DNA from: Haematococcus lacustris
Lineage: Eukaryota > Chlorophyta > Chlorophyceae > Chlamydomonadales > Haematococcaceae
Assembly (NCBI GenBank): GCA_030144725.1
Contig: JASKMD010000020.1
Location: 1,715,631-1,779,630 of the forward strand
DNA: 64,000 bases
Reading direction: 5' to 3'
Below the pieces are notes generated by a model. It ran no database searches. It saw only the letters and a list, made by a program, of their open reading frames with translations, and was not told where the DNA came from. Shown piece by piece: positions 22,601 to 33,405 of this stretch. Position 1 is the first letter of the stretch. Each line of letters starts with the position of its first letter. The translations under genes and the position numbers were made by a program.

Positions 22601-25600
22601 GCTGCTGCTGATGGCAGGGGCAGGCCTCTGTAGGTGTGTGCAGCAAGAGCATGGCTGGCAGGGTGCTGAGGCATGTGGCAGTCACTGGTGGGAAGCTGCA
22701 CAGAAGCAGGGAGGAAGCTGCAGGCATGGAGGTGGCACACAGATGGATTGGATGCGCTACTAGCCTACTGCTTACTTTAAGTGGAGGCTCTTTAAAACAT
22801 AACAAAGCCACCTGAATGTGGGCATGCCCTGCCTGGCAATTCCTGGTGGCATGGTGAGAGGAACCCACCAGTTGCTGAGCCCTGGGCTGCATGTCACCTC
22901 CCCCTGCCAGACCCACCTGCCTAGAGGCTGATGCTAGTCACCAGAACACGGTGGCGGCTGGCGGCAGCGCTTGCCTGGCCTTGCCCTGTAACCCGCCCCT
23001 GGCGCCCCTGCCCACCCCTGACCCTGCCCACCCCTGACCCTGACCCTGCCCACCCCTGACCCTGCCCACCCCTGACCCTGCCCACCCCTGACCCTGCCCA
23101 CCCCTCACCCTGACCCTGCCCACCCCTGACCCTGCCCACCCCTGACCCTGCCCACCCCTCACCCTGACCCTGCCCACCCCTGACCCTGCCCACCCCTGAC
23201 CCTGCCCACCCCTGACCCTGACCCTGCCCACCCCTCACCCTGACCCTGCCCACCCCTGACCCTGCCCACCCCTGACCCTGACCCTGCCCACCCCTGACCC
23301 TGCCCACCCCTCACCCTGACCCTGCCCACCCCTGACCCTGCCCACCCCTGACCCTGACCCTGCCCACCCCTGACCCTGCCCACCCCTCACCCTGACCCTG
23401 CCCACCCCTGACCCTGACCCTGCCCACCCCTGACCCTGCCTACCCCTGACCCTGACCCTGTCCACCCCTGACCCTGCCCACCCCTGACCCTGCCCACCCC
23501 TGACCCTGCCCACCCCTCACCCTGACCCTGCCCACCCCTGACCCTGCCCACCCCTGACCCTGCCCACCCCTGACCCTGACCCTGCCCACCCCTGACCCTG
23601 CCCACCCCTCACCCTGACCCTGCCCACCCCTGACCCTGCCCACCCCTGACCCTGACCCTGCCCACCCCTGACCCTGCCCACCCCTGACCCTGCCCACCCC
23701 TGACCCTGCCCACCCCTGACCCTGCCCACCCCTCACCCTGACCCTGCCCACCCCTGACCCTGCCCACCCCTGACCCTGCCCACCCCTCACCCTGACCACC
23801 CCTCACCCTGACCCTGCCCACCCCTGACCCTGCCCCTGCCCACCCCTGATCCTACCCCTGCCTGCCCCTGATCCTGCCCCTGCCTGCCACGCCTCTGCCC
23901 CCACCCCTCACCCTTGCCCTGCACCCTGCCCCTGCCCACCCCTGACCCTGCCCACCCCTCACCCTGCCCACCCCTGACCCTGCCCCTGCCCACCCCTGAT
24001 CCTACCCCTGCCTGCCCCTGATCCTGCCCCTGCCCACCCCTGATCCTGCCCCTGCCTGCCACGCCTCTGCCCCTGCCCCTGCCACGCCTCTGCCTCTGCC
24101 CCTGCCTGCCCCTGCCACGCCCCTGCCACGCCTCTGCCTCTGCCCCTGCCTGCCCCTGCCACGCCCCTGCCACGTGAGCAGGGAGGCATGTGAGCGGGCG
24201 ATCAAGGAGCAGGCCATTGTGGCAGCGCACGCCGAGGCCAAGGCGGTTGGCGACTGCCAGGTACAAACAGCCATTGAGCTTGGCACTTCTTCCTTCACAA
24301 GGCGGGCTGGAAGATTACATGCCCGCATATCACACAGACTGGAGGACGTCCTGAATGCATCGACTTCCTTACAGCACATTATTCCCCTACTGAGGTGTAA
24401 ACGCTGTGTTATCTGTCATCCGAACTGTTTGTATGAGACGAGCATCCGGCTTCCTTACAGCACTGAGCTTGTCACTCGATTCTTCCACAGGCAGACTGCC
24501 CTCAGCGTACTGCCCTGCTGCCTTCTTGCAGCAATACTGCACTGTTGATGCCCACACATCTATGTTTATGCAACACAACCCATGTATGGCTAGCATGTGA
24601 CCCATGCCTGTCCTTGCCTGACTCCATGCACATCCGTAGTCAGAGCCTGTACATCCCGTGTCCTGCAGCTGGACATAACCTCCTAGCTGGCCCAGCTTAT
24701 TAATCCAGCTGCACCAACTCACATGCTCAGTGCATGCTCGTCCTGCCATACGCTCAACCTGCGCCTGTCACATCAGATCTGAGGTCCAGCATGCATGCTT
24801 GCATATCCATGCAGGCCATGAGCGCCCTGCTACAGCAGCTGTTGCAGCTGGAGGGGCTCAGCAGCCTGGAACAGTATCAGCAGCTGCTGCAGCAGGCCAA
24901 AGACACAGAGGCAGCTGGAGGGGGCTCGACAGCTGGAGGGGGCTTGGCCTGGGTCAGACTAAGGCATGCTGGCAGCCGGGGGGCGGGGCAAGGCAGTGCG
25001 GTTGGAGTGGGAGTGGCACACTCTGGTGTCAGTGCTCAGCTGGAGCAGCTGCAGGGCCAGGCAGGGCTGGCACACGTGCTGCTGGCGACCACGATGTCTG
25101 GCTCAGAAGGTGGGGGAGAAGAAGGAGGGCAGGCAGGGGAGGAAGGATGGGGGTTGTGCAGGGAGGAGGGGGCGAGGGGGCCACACCAAATCAATCCACA
25201 CCGTAGAATTCCGCCCCTTCGCGCGGTTAGTGGCTCAGTTGTGGCTCAGAGACGCAAGGGGAAAGGAATTAGAAGGGGCCAGTCTCCCTCTAGGCTTGGG
25301 CGGCCAAATAGCACAATAGAGCGAAATGGAAAAAAATGCCCGTTCATGCTGACTCAGGAGAGTAACTATTTCTTTCTTTTTCTTTCTTTCTTCACACCGT
25401 AGTTCCAGCCTCACCCTGCCCAGCAGTACACCTTGCCACCTGACACCTGCGCTGCAACCTCCAGCCGGCTCCTCTCAACCTCATGTTGCTCCTGAACTCT
25501 GGCTGTTCAGGCCTGCCAGCCTCTCAAGCCAGCGCCGCCAGCCCCTCCCCGCCTGGCATCCCCACGCCCAGCTGCGAATGCCACAGCAGCATCCAGGTCG

Positions 25601-28271
25601 TGACTGACGCATCTGCAGCCAGCCAGGCCCAGCTCATTGCCCACCAGGCCACTGGTTCCACCGGGCTGTCCTCTCCATCCGAGCTAGACGCTGGGTCGAC
25701 CTCAGCCGGCCTCCCTGCTGCCCGCTGCAGCTGCCCACACCCCAGTGCACCCCCCTTGCCACCTGACCCCCAGCCCACCCAGCCCACCTGGCCTGAACAC
25801 ATTGCCACCGGCATCCCCCTCCCGGACTTCTCCCCCACCCCCACCTCGCCCTGCCTTACCACAACACCTACCTCCCAGCTGGAATCCTCGCCAGCCGCCC
25901 CCTCCTCCTTCCAGCTGGACCCCCCACCCACTGCCCCATCCTCCTCCTCATCCTCCCACCCTGCCCTCGCCACCGCCCTGACCACCACCACCATACAGGA
26001 TAGCCGCAAACAGCACAGCACCCTAAACCTGACCCTGCAGCCACCCAGGCCTGCCAGCGTGCCACCCCCTGCGCTACGCCCCTGGGCTACCTCCCCCACC
26101 CCATGCGCCCATGCCGCCCACCTATCCCACCAGGTGGGCTGCCCCAGCCCTGACAAAGAGGCCCAGGGTGAAGGTGATGTACGGGGCCTCACCTTCCAGC
26201 TGTCCGCCCCCTTCTCACCCCTGACTCCTCGCCTTGGGCCAACGGCCTGTGAACTTAACAGAAAAGGACCTGCCCCTGACCCCCTGGCCAGCCAAGGCAG
26301 TGGCTCCACCTCCCAACCCTGTCACGGCTGGGACGGGCCTGCCTCCACTCCTTCCGCTCAGGGGTGTGACTCAGTCAGAGGGCGGCCTGGCAGCTGTGGC
26401 ACCCTCACCCCAGCCCACCCCTCCCACATCAGACCCCCCACCTCCAACCCAAGCCCTAGCCCCTCCCCTCTCCCCACACACTCCTTTGCACGCAGCCCCT
26501 CCCCTCTCCTGCTCTCCCACTCCACCAGCACAGGCCACAGGCTCATCAGCCCCGGCTGCAGCAGGCCAGGGCACCAGAAGCAGCGCCCACTGTCTGCAGT
26601 GGAGGCAGCCTCAGGCGGCAGTGAGGGGCCCTGGCTGACCCCGCCCGGCACCGACCACACAGCCAGCAGCCGCAATCAGTGCATCCGGTCCAGCCGCAGC
26701 AGGCTGCAGGCAGCCAGCAGCACGCCGTGGGCATCTGGCTCGTCTTTCTCTCAGACCTCATGCCTGGATGGTCCCGCCCGCGCTCATCGCCAAGGGACTG
26801 GGAGCCTGGGTCACACCTGGAGCCCTAAAGCCCACTGGGGCAGGCCCCGGTCTGTGTCGCCTCTAGCTTCGGTTTGCGCCGCTTGGGAATCGAACCCGGG
26901 CGGCGGGGTGGGGGAGGTGCGCACAGGGAGCATGGTGTCTCCGCACGACGTGTTGCGGGATGTGCTGCCGGATCCGACCACCGGCAGCGGGGCGCAATCT
27001 CCGCACCGCCCTCCTTCCCCAGTTTCAGCCCAATGCAATCCTATACGGCGCATCCCACCAGGCTCGCCTGACCCCGACGCACCACCCTGCTCGCAGCAGC
27101 GACCAGCTGGCACGGACTGTTTGGACGATACGTTTGGCAGCCTCGCGCGACCAGCTTCATCGCAGCTCATGGCACCTTCCCAGCGACCCGCCGGTCCATT
27201 TCGGTCCGGGTCGACCCCGCCCAGCACGTCGAGAAGCGGGGCAGGTAATGGCGTCGGTCAACCGTCGGAGCAGCGGCCGGCGTACCTGAGACTGTACCCC
27301 CCGGCTGAGGAGCTGGAGCGGGCAGCGAGGACGGCGTACTGCAGGAGGGCGCACCACCCTCCTTACGCAGCTCTTCAGGTGAGGGCGACCTTTTCCTGCA
27401 TGCCTTCGCCACCGCACAGCCTGCCATCATCAAGAGCAGCAGCAGCAGCATTGTCATGACATGAACACATCGGCTTTGCTGCACTGCAAGCTCAGAGACT
27501 CGGCGTGCCATGACTTGCTGCCATGCCATGCAGTGTGGTTGCTGCACATGCCATGGTACCATGTTTTAGCTCTGCCTATAGTGCTTAAACATTACTGGTG
27601 CAGGGATTGGCGTGTGCTGTCTCATAGCCTGTCACTCACATGCCATGGTCACTCATGATGGTGTGACATACATTAGTCACTCATGAAGATCATACATGGT
27701 GTTGTGACAAGGCCCTCCTCTTCCTTCCTGCCCCCTCTCTTACCACCCCCTTCCCTTCATACCCTGCATTCGGCACCTCATTTGTGCCTCCATACCCAGC
27801 GCCCCGCCCCGCCTCACCCTACCCACCCCACCCCTCCCCGCCTCACCCTACCCACCCCACCCCTCCCCGCCTCACCCTGCCCACCCATCACTACTTTACT
27901 GTGGCTTACGTCGCCTGCGTTGCTGCTCGTAGTCTGGCAAGGGCGGCTTGCGCTCGGACCCACCTTAGGCTGCCCCAGGCGCCCTGACCCGCCCATTCCT
28001 GCAGCGGCCTCTACTACACTACGACCACTGCAGCCTCATTCCTGAGTGCATGGCTGCTGCTAGCTCCACGCTCTGCAGGGAACCACAGCGGGGCAGGTTG
28101 TTGGGGACAGCCACAGCTGGAGGACTGCCACAGCTAGATTGGCTGGGCAGAAGCTTCAGGGCAGTACACGAACCCACCGGGTGGGGGGGTGGGGGGGGAG
28201 GGGTTGCCTGGTTCCCGGGCGCACCAAGTGGCCAGGTCAACATCCTCCCCCACGGGCCTGGGATGCACTGA
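13649..28271 (+). CDS. Unidentified multi-exon Pro/Ser-rich gene, partly duplicated
   Basis: I do not recognise the product. Exons whose phases fit are 13649-14383 (ATG start, Ser/Pro-rich), 14831-15001, 16764-16904 (RSLRLSGVKKLAEQVLLKY), 18725-19023 (Trp/Arg-rich, GWLRWPARAVMWADRHR, loosely like centrin-binding Sfi1 repeats) and 20618-20696 (EACERAIKEQAIVAAHAEAK). A Gln-rich helical exon starts at 21251 (AMSALLQQLLQLEGL). A long Pro/Ser-rich exon ends at 27378 (PAYLRLYPPAEELERAA) and a last exon 28005-28271 joins it in phase. The exons at 20618 and 21251 recur at 24182 and 24815 because of the segmental duplication; which copy is used is unclear, and the junction into the long exon was not solved. 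Treat the model as partial and unproven. Confidence 0.42.
15045..15180 (+). repeat. Interspersed repeat, related copy at 18470-18590
   Basis: 'ggtggtgggagcaggccatgc' through 'tcctcccttcatgcatgctggc' to 'gtagtcttctt' recurs in diverged form at 18470-18590. Both lie in introns of the unidentified gene. Confidence 0.55.
15545..16275 (+). repeat. Source block A of complex duplication
   Basis: About 730 bp nearly identical to 22272-23002 (one mismatch noticed: catatcaaagcc versus cataacaaagcc). It lies in an intron of the unidentified gene and contains no recognised coding sequence. Confidence 0.9.
16371..16605 (+). repeat. Source block B of complex duplication
   Basis: It matches 22027-22260. 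Its first ~82 bp (encoding IQVVTDASAASQAQLIAHQ) also match 25591-25672, the start of the long Pro-rich exon, so this is an older partial exon copy inside the intron before exon 16764. Confidence 0.88.
16915..17050 (+). repeat. CTG-rich microsatellite
   Basis: Repeated ctgctgctg / ctactgccccactgctg units following the exon at 16764-16904, ending in (gat)n. Intronic low complexity. Confidence 0.8.
17051..18724. other. Long intronic stretch, no gene recognised
   Basis: It contains AT-richer DNA around 17560-17700, several C-rich tracts (17850-18120 and 18600-18700) and the second copy of an interspersed repeat at 18470-18590. I see no recognised protein or RNA. Confidence 0.4.
19158..19197 (+). 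repeat. Interstitial telomere-like CCCTAA tract
   Basis: A short degenerate run of ccctaa units (ccctaaccctaaatcctaacc...), directly upstream of the ccctgaccc minisatellite. Similar short ttaggg runs occur at about 43728-43742. Confidence 0.7.
19240..20617 (+). repeat. CCCACCCCTGACCCTG minisatellite, copy 1
   Basis: An array of a 16-bp unit (cccacccctgaccctg) with an optional extra accctg and a gac/cac variation, passing into cctgccacgcctctgcccc units after about 20290. It fills the intron between the exons 18725-19023 and 20618-20696. Minus-strand frames rich in GRVRGGQGQGW come from it and are not genes. Confidence 0.95.
19442..22108 (+). repeat. Segmental duplication block C, copy 1
   Basis: 2667 bp nearly identical to 23006-25672, at a constant offset of 3564 bp; only a few substitutions were noticed, in the minisatellite. 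It includes most of the minisatellite, the exon 20618-20696, the exon starting at 21251 and the beginning of the long Pro-rich exon. Confidence 0.95.
22027..22260 (+). repeat. Copied block B (from 16371-16605)
   Basis: This follows copy 1 of block C through about 82 bp of shared sequence. It then runs on as the downstream part of block B instead of the native continuation seen at 25673. Confidence 0.88.
22272..23002 (+). repeat. Copied block A (from 15545-16275)
   Basis: It joins block B through a short filler repeating 'aacctacag' (22264-22272) and ends at 'cccgcccctggc', where it switches to the minisatellite position equivalent to 19442. The source order A-B is reversed to B-A here. Confidence 0.9.
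23006..25672 (+). repeat. Segmental duplication block C, copy 2
   Basis: Second copy of 19442-22108. Duplicate exons are at 24182-24260 and from 24815. After 25672 the sequence continues as the unique part of the long Pro-rich exon, so this copy retains the native downstream junction. Confidence 0.95.
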
Positions 28272-28554
28272 CTAGGCTGGCCTTACCTTACTGGTCCTCA
28301 GCCTGGTTCGAGAGTGAGTAGCATGTTGCAATGCAGCTTGAGTGCCTTAGGTGCAGCAGACCCTGCTCAAATGATGGATTGCACGCGCTAAGCGTCAAAT
28401 GTTGTGCTGCTCGGTTGCCTCGCCTTGTAAGCTACGACTGGGTTGCTGCCTCCCAAATTCAACAACAGCATCACTGCTCCACTCCACGCAGGGGCTGCCC
28501 TCACTGTGCCACGTTGCCAGCCCAGCCAGCAGCAGGCACGTGCACACAGCATGC

Positions 28555-29690
28555 AATGGTCTTACAGTCAATGTGGGCAAGTCAAAGGTGATGGTCTTCA
28601 ATGGCAACTCACAAACTGCAGCACCTAGAAGCGTGAGATTCTGCCTGTAGTGAGAGAGTTCAAGTACTTAGGCATGCATTTTAATCCCAGCGCCACCCCT
28701 GCCTTTGCTGCCACCCATATGAGGGCTGGCATGTTCCTCGCCATGCGCCAGACATGCAACCGTGCTAGAGAGTATGGGGTCCTGCAGGATCCTTATGCCC
28801 TGTGTCAACTCATCAGAGCGGACGTGCTCCCCTTAGGGCTGTATGGCTGTATGGTATGGGACACTGCCTTCCTTGGGCACGGTATGCAGCTCTCCAACCC
28901 AGTGAAAATGCTCAGCTTTCTCAGGTTGGCTGCCAGGGTACGTAGCTCAGTGTCAGGCCTAATGGTGCTGCATGAGTTGGGGCAGCTGCCCCTCCAGCTT
29001 TACTGGCTCAGGGCTGCGTGCAAGTTCTGGAACACTGCCAAATTATCCCACATCGACCTGCTAATGAGGGTGATCAAGGCAGATGTGGAGTTAGGCAGGA
29101 GGTGTCAGGCCAGCTGGAGTGCTCAGTTCCAGCTTGCCGCCAGAGAGCTGATGGGGGGTGAGTTCACCTTGAGCCTAGACATGGTCCTAGGCACCAAGGC
29201 TATGGAAGTCAAGTGGCTCGAGAGGTGGGGGAGGCGTTGGGTTGGGTTCGAGGGAGACCCTAGACTGCCTGAGACGGTGCATCGGGAGAGATGCTCGTAT
29301 GCTGCATGGTTCAAGCATGGGGACGGCATTGGCATCAATCACATGGCACCACACCTGCTTGACAGACAGCTCTCTACAGAAGTTCGCACGAGCTTGACTA
29401 GGTTCAGGTTAGGCAACAGCGGTTTGGGGGTGGAGAAGGCTCGGTTTGAGGGGGTAACTTTCATTGATCGCACATGCATAAGATGCACAGAGGGGGTAGT
29501 GGATGACGCCATGCATTTCATCTTTGAGTGCACTGCCACGACTTCCATCCGGTAGCAGGTGGAGTTTGCCATGGCTTTTCAGTCAGACCCTCCCAACTCT
29601 GAGAAAGCCATGTACACAACCTTGTCATGCATGTCCCGGTGCCGAGACGTGTGCGTTTGGCGTAGCACCGTGCGGCATGCGATGACCGCT
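28555..29690 (+). pseudogene. Non-LTR retrotransposon (LINE) C-terminal fragment
   Basis: The sequence first reads LTVNVGKSKVMVFNG, the segment that follows the RT thumb in LINE polyproteins. A frameshift near 28620-28640 follows, then REFKYLGMHFNPSATP from 28653 and a long open region to 29555. The C-terminus has RFRLGNSGLGVEKARFEG and a zinc-knuckle-like C-x2-C-x8-H-x4-C (RTCIRCTEGVVDDAMHFIFEC). The catalytic RT core and endonuclease are missing. Dead relic; clade not assigned. Confidence 0.72.
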
Positions 29691-30640
29691 TAGTCTGCTA
29701 TACGCCCGTAATGCCAGGAACCCCGTAAACGGAAAATGTGCGCCCACCAATCAGCCGGTCGCTCTCACCACCTCGCGCAGCGCAAGTCAGCTATGGGAGT
29801 GCTTCGCAATACCGTGGCTGCCTCCTAACGCTCTAAAGGCAAGTACAGCCGGCGCTTGTGATTCCTCCCGCCTCAATCAACCCGACAGTGTTTCCTGGAT
29901 GTAGACGCGCACCCAGTTCTACTTCTGTGATAGCTTACTCGTTGATGGGCCTAACGCTTAGATATACCTTCCACTTCAAGGTAAACACTGACTGTGCAAG
30001 CATGTCCAGCCTACAACAAGCTTGCTATGTTGTTGTTGATGAGTATGCCATATGAAGGAGAATGACTTGCCCTTGCTACCGCTCTCCATGTAGACAAAGC
30101 ATAGGTAACCAGGCAGTTATCCACTTCGTGCATAGCTACCCCCATCACCATCTTTGGCTATTGTTGCAGGAGCCCTCTTACTAGCAACACCACCACCACC
30201 ACTACCACCTCCACCACTACCTCCTAGCCTACCACCACCACCCAACCCAGCCCTCCTACTTCCCCCCCTCCCTCCACCCCCCCCTTGACATAGTAGCCCT
30301 CTCCCTACACTACCCAGCAGCCAAGAGCAAGCCCCCTCTCCCTGCTACAACCTGCTAGTAAGTTACTTTAACGCAGCATCGCTTTGCCCAAACCTGCCCT
30401 GCCCTGCACCATGTGCCTACCACCACCCCCTCCTAGTCTCTACACCCATGATGGCATCCTCAGCCTTCAGTCCCAGCCTTATAGTTACAGCCATAGAGTT
30501 ATCCACCGTATGCATAGCTACACCCCTACACCATTGTTGCCAACTGTTGCACTTATCCAATCTCAGCCGCTACCACCACCACCACGATTACCACCACCTC
30601 CTAGCCTGCCTCCACCTACCGCTCCAGCTCAGCCAGCCAT
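29691..30640. other. Intergenic, no gene recognised
   Basis: It holds CCACCACTAC-type low-complexity runs (30185-30300 and 30560-30625) and no protein or RNA gene that I can support. Confidence 0.4.
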
Positions 30641-30644
30641 CGTA

Positions 30645-32090
30645 TGGGTGGTCTCAGCAAACGCACCAAGGCCGGTAGGGCCAACCGTGCTCTGGGGCAT
30701 GCTCTTGCGGCAGCAGCTCAGCAACAGCAAAGGCACCCCCTCCCCCCCGCCACAAGGAGCGTGACACCCTGACAGGAGCCTACACTGCAGCCTATGCATG
30801 CAGCAATGCGGCGTTGTTGACTCTGCCCAACGTGTCCTGCCAGCAGCTAGGCCCGCTCCGCACAGCTGTGGCGGCTGCAGAGTTTCAGGATGCTCCACCT
30901 CAACCTCAAGCCGGGCCTTCCACAGTGCGCCGGCACCAACAGATGCTCACTCGTAAATCCAAGGCACATTCAAACGTGAGTACCATTGAATGTTACCAGA
31001 GTGTTACCATGGGGTGTTACGATGGGGTGTTGTTATGGGTTGCTATAATGTTACCATGTTACCATGAGGTGGTTACCATGGGGTGTTACCATGGGGTGTT
31101 ACCATGTGTTACCATGTGGTGTTACCATGTTGTGGGGTGGTTCCATGGTGCCATGGGGTGGGGCGGTTACCATGGTGTGGGGTGGTACCATGGTGTTCCA
31201 TTTTATTGTGATTGAGTTGGACTTGAGTTGGGATGTGTGTGCGTGTGTGCATGCGCAGGCCAGTTGAGCGAAGCGCCAGCAGTTCATGTCCAGATGGATG
31301 GTTGCACCATTAACAATGGCAAGGTTGTGCTGTTTTGTGCAAGTGCGTCCATCCCAGCTTCTGTCCCCTCCCCGCCCACCTCAAGCCTGACTGCTGACCA
31401 GCCCCCGCCCGCCCAAGGCCCGGCCTTGTGTCGAGTGCTTGATATCCGCAAGTGCCCCGACAGCACTGCGGCAGCACAAGCACATGATTGGAGCAACTAC
31501 TCAAAGAGGCAGATCTGTGGAAGTTGCTGGCTAGTGTCACAGTGGACAGTGCTGCAAGCAATGTTGAGCGCACGGGTGGGCTTGTCGCCCTCGTCCTTCG
31601 CTTCAAGACCTGGCCCCAATCATGTTCTGGCCTTGCCTCAGCCATCTCTATCACAATGTATTGCACCAGGGGCTGACAGCGTGGGGCAAGGCAGAGGACC
31701 GTGGGCGGCAAGGGTTGTCTGCCGAGGTCGCATTTGGCATTGAGCGGCTTTGCAGCCTCATCATGGGGCATTGGGATGGATGGGGGGGTGGTCCAAGCCC
31801 AGCTTCCCTACCCTTACCCGGTGAGGCAGCTTCGTGACAGCTTGCCTATCCCTTACCCGTGTGCTTGGGCCCGTCACCAAGGCCGTGGCTATCATTATGG
31901 AAGAGCGGGGAGCTTTGGCCCCAAACTGGGCAGCGGAGCTGAGTGGCTTGTTGCTTAACACCACATTCACCTTGCAAGTCATGGTGGTGGCTGTGGTGGG
32001 GCAGCAGATCATCATGCCCGAGCTAGGCTGGGCTGCCAGTGGGGGGGGCATGCACGCATTTGAGGTGGCGCGGCATGTAGATGACTAGGG
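30645..32090 (+). pseudogene. hAT-like transposase relic, interrupted
   Basis: Pieces in different frames resemble a hAT transposase body. An N-terminal basic piece GLSKRTKAGRANRALGHALA lies near 30650, and a segment SCQQLGPLRTAVAAAEF ends near 30974 before an intron-like (gttaccatggggt)n tract. The central motif SVTVDSAASNVERTGGL is at about 31530-31575 (DSASN-type). Then comes PCLSHLYHNVLHQGLTAW at about 31626-31682 (Cys/His block), and a distal LGPVTKAVAIIMEERGALAP near 31870. Introns or frameshifts would be needed to join them. No ends were identified. It may be the same family as the fragment at 459-1367. Confidence 0.5.
30990..31200 (+). repeat. GTTACCATGGGGT microsatellite
   Basis: Imperfect tandem gttaccatggggtgttaccatg units inside the putative intron of the hAT-like relic. 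Confidence 0.8.
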
Positions 32091-33017
32091 GGTAGTTGAC
32101 TAGGGGGTGACTAGGGGGTAGATAACTAGGGGGTAGTTGACTAGGTGGCGCGGCATGTAGTTGACTAGGGGGTGATGCTTAGGGGCCCTCCCTTATTGGT
32201 GACTCTATGCTAGGGGGCATAGCCAAGGGAAGCGTGAAGGGGGTGCATGGTTGTGCATGGCATGGGGTATGAGGTGGTGTCAAGAGGTGTAGCAGGGCGT
32301 GGTGCCCACCTATGGAGTGTAGATGCCTTGTTTTGCCATGAAGTGTTGCTTTGGGACCTTGCTAGGGGCCAAGGGGTTGGAGTGGTGCGGCGAGGGACGT
32401 TGTAGTTGCTCAGGAAGTTGTTTTTACGTGTTTGATGGGTGCTTTCATTCCTACTAGTTGTTCGCCATCATGGATTGTTGCTCATCCGCTGTACCCAACC
32501 GCATGTGGTATGCACGTTGTGGCATGCATGACATCGAAAGTTGTTGATGCCACTGCCAGTGCCTTGGAGCATGCTAGCAAGGGGAGGGCTTAATCCTATG
32601 TCGGGGATGCAGGCAACTCTAGGTGGATTGGTGGCAACTCTAGGTAGAAGGGGTGTTGCCATGGGGCCGGTTGGGAGTGGGGCCGGTTGGGAGGACACAT
32701 GGTGCGGCGAGGGAGTGTTGTTACACGGCAAGTCTGAGGATCGAAGCACATGCCTCGGTATTGACAACGAAGGCTGCGTACCTGCACACATGCTCTCGCT
32801 ACATCGAACAAAGGACGTGAACAACGGAACCCGGACAACCTGGCCACATAGTCAACTGTTGGCTATTGTAGTCAAGCGGTATGGGTGTTTTCTGTACCGC
32901 TAGAGTATAGAGCCGCTCCGTCTCTCACTTGAGAGCGCGGGCGACGTAAAAAACAAGTGTGAGCTAATCGATGCTAAGATGTGTGCTGTTGTCCTATGTG
33001 GGGCATCAGAAATGGTA
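32091..33017. other. Intergenic, no gene recognised
   Basis: After short 'ttgactagggggt' repeats (about 32085-32170) nothing recognisable was found. Confidence 0.4.
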
Positions 33018-33367
33018 TGAGTGCGTTAGACGGGCATTTCAGCTTTTCAGGTTCAAAACTCGCGGTTGCGGCCGTCGCAACACAATGCGCGCTGGCATAC
33101 ATTACTTTATTAGCTACATCACGGCGATGTCAAGAAGCTCGAGGGTGAAGGAGGCGTGCATGGTGATATCTGCCCACAAAATGTAGGCCAGGTTCACGCC
33201 TAGGTTGGGCATCATGTGCACAGTCATTGAAGCTCGGGACACCCATTACGTGTAGCTTAGTGAGCTCTCTACATCCTAATGTGCTTCGATCATCAGTCCG
33301 CTACGTAAGCGAGAAATAAACTCAGTGTACGGGATAACCCCCCTAGTCAAGACAGTTGGGAGGGACT
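33018..33367 (-). repeat. Interspersed repeat, inverted copy of 3133-3475
   Basis: Reverse complement of the segment in transposon B, alignable over its whole length. It ends about 40 bp before the Harbinger element. Confidence 0.65.
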
Positions 33368-33405
33368 GATTTTCAGAACAATAATGATAACTTGCGTGAC
33401 TTCAT

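Noticed and set aside
19212..24266. GRVRGGQGQGWAG-type glycine-rich proteins on the minus strand
   Set aside because: Translation of the CCCACCCCTGACCCTG minisatellite and its duplicate; no start context, splice logic or unique sequence.
26870..26910. Minus-strand tRNA (gggttcgattccc)
   Set aside because: Only part of a T arm pairs and no anticodon or acceptor arm was found; it lies within a long open exon of the unidentified gene.
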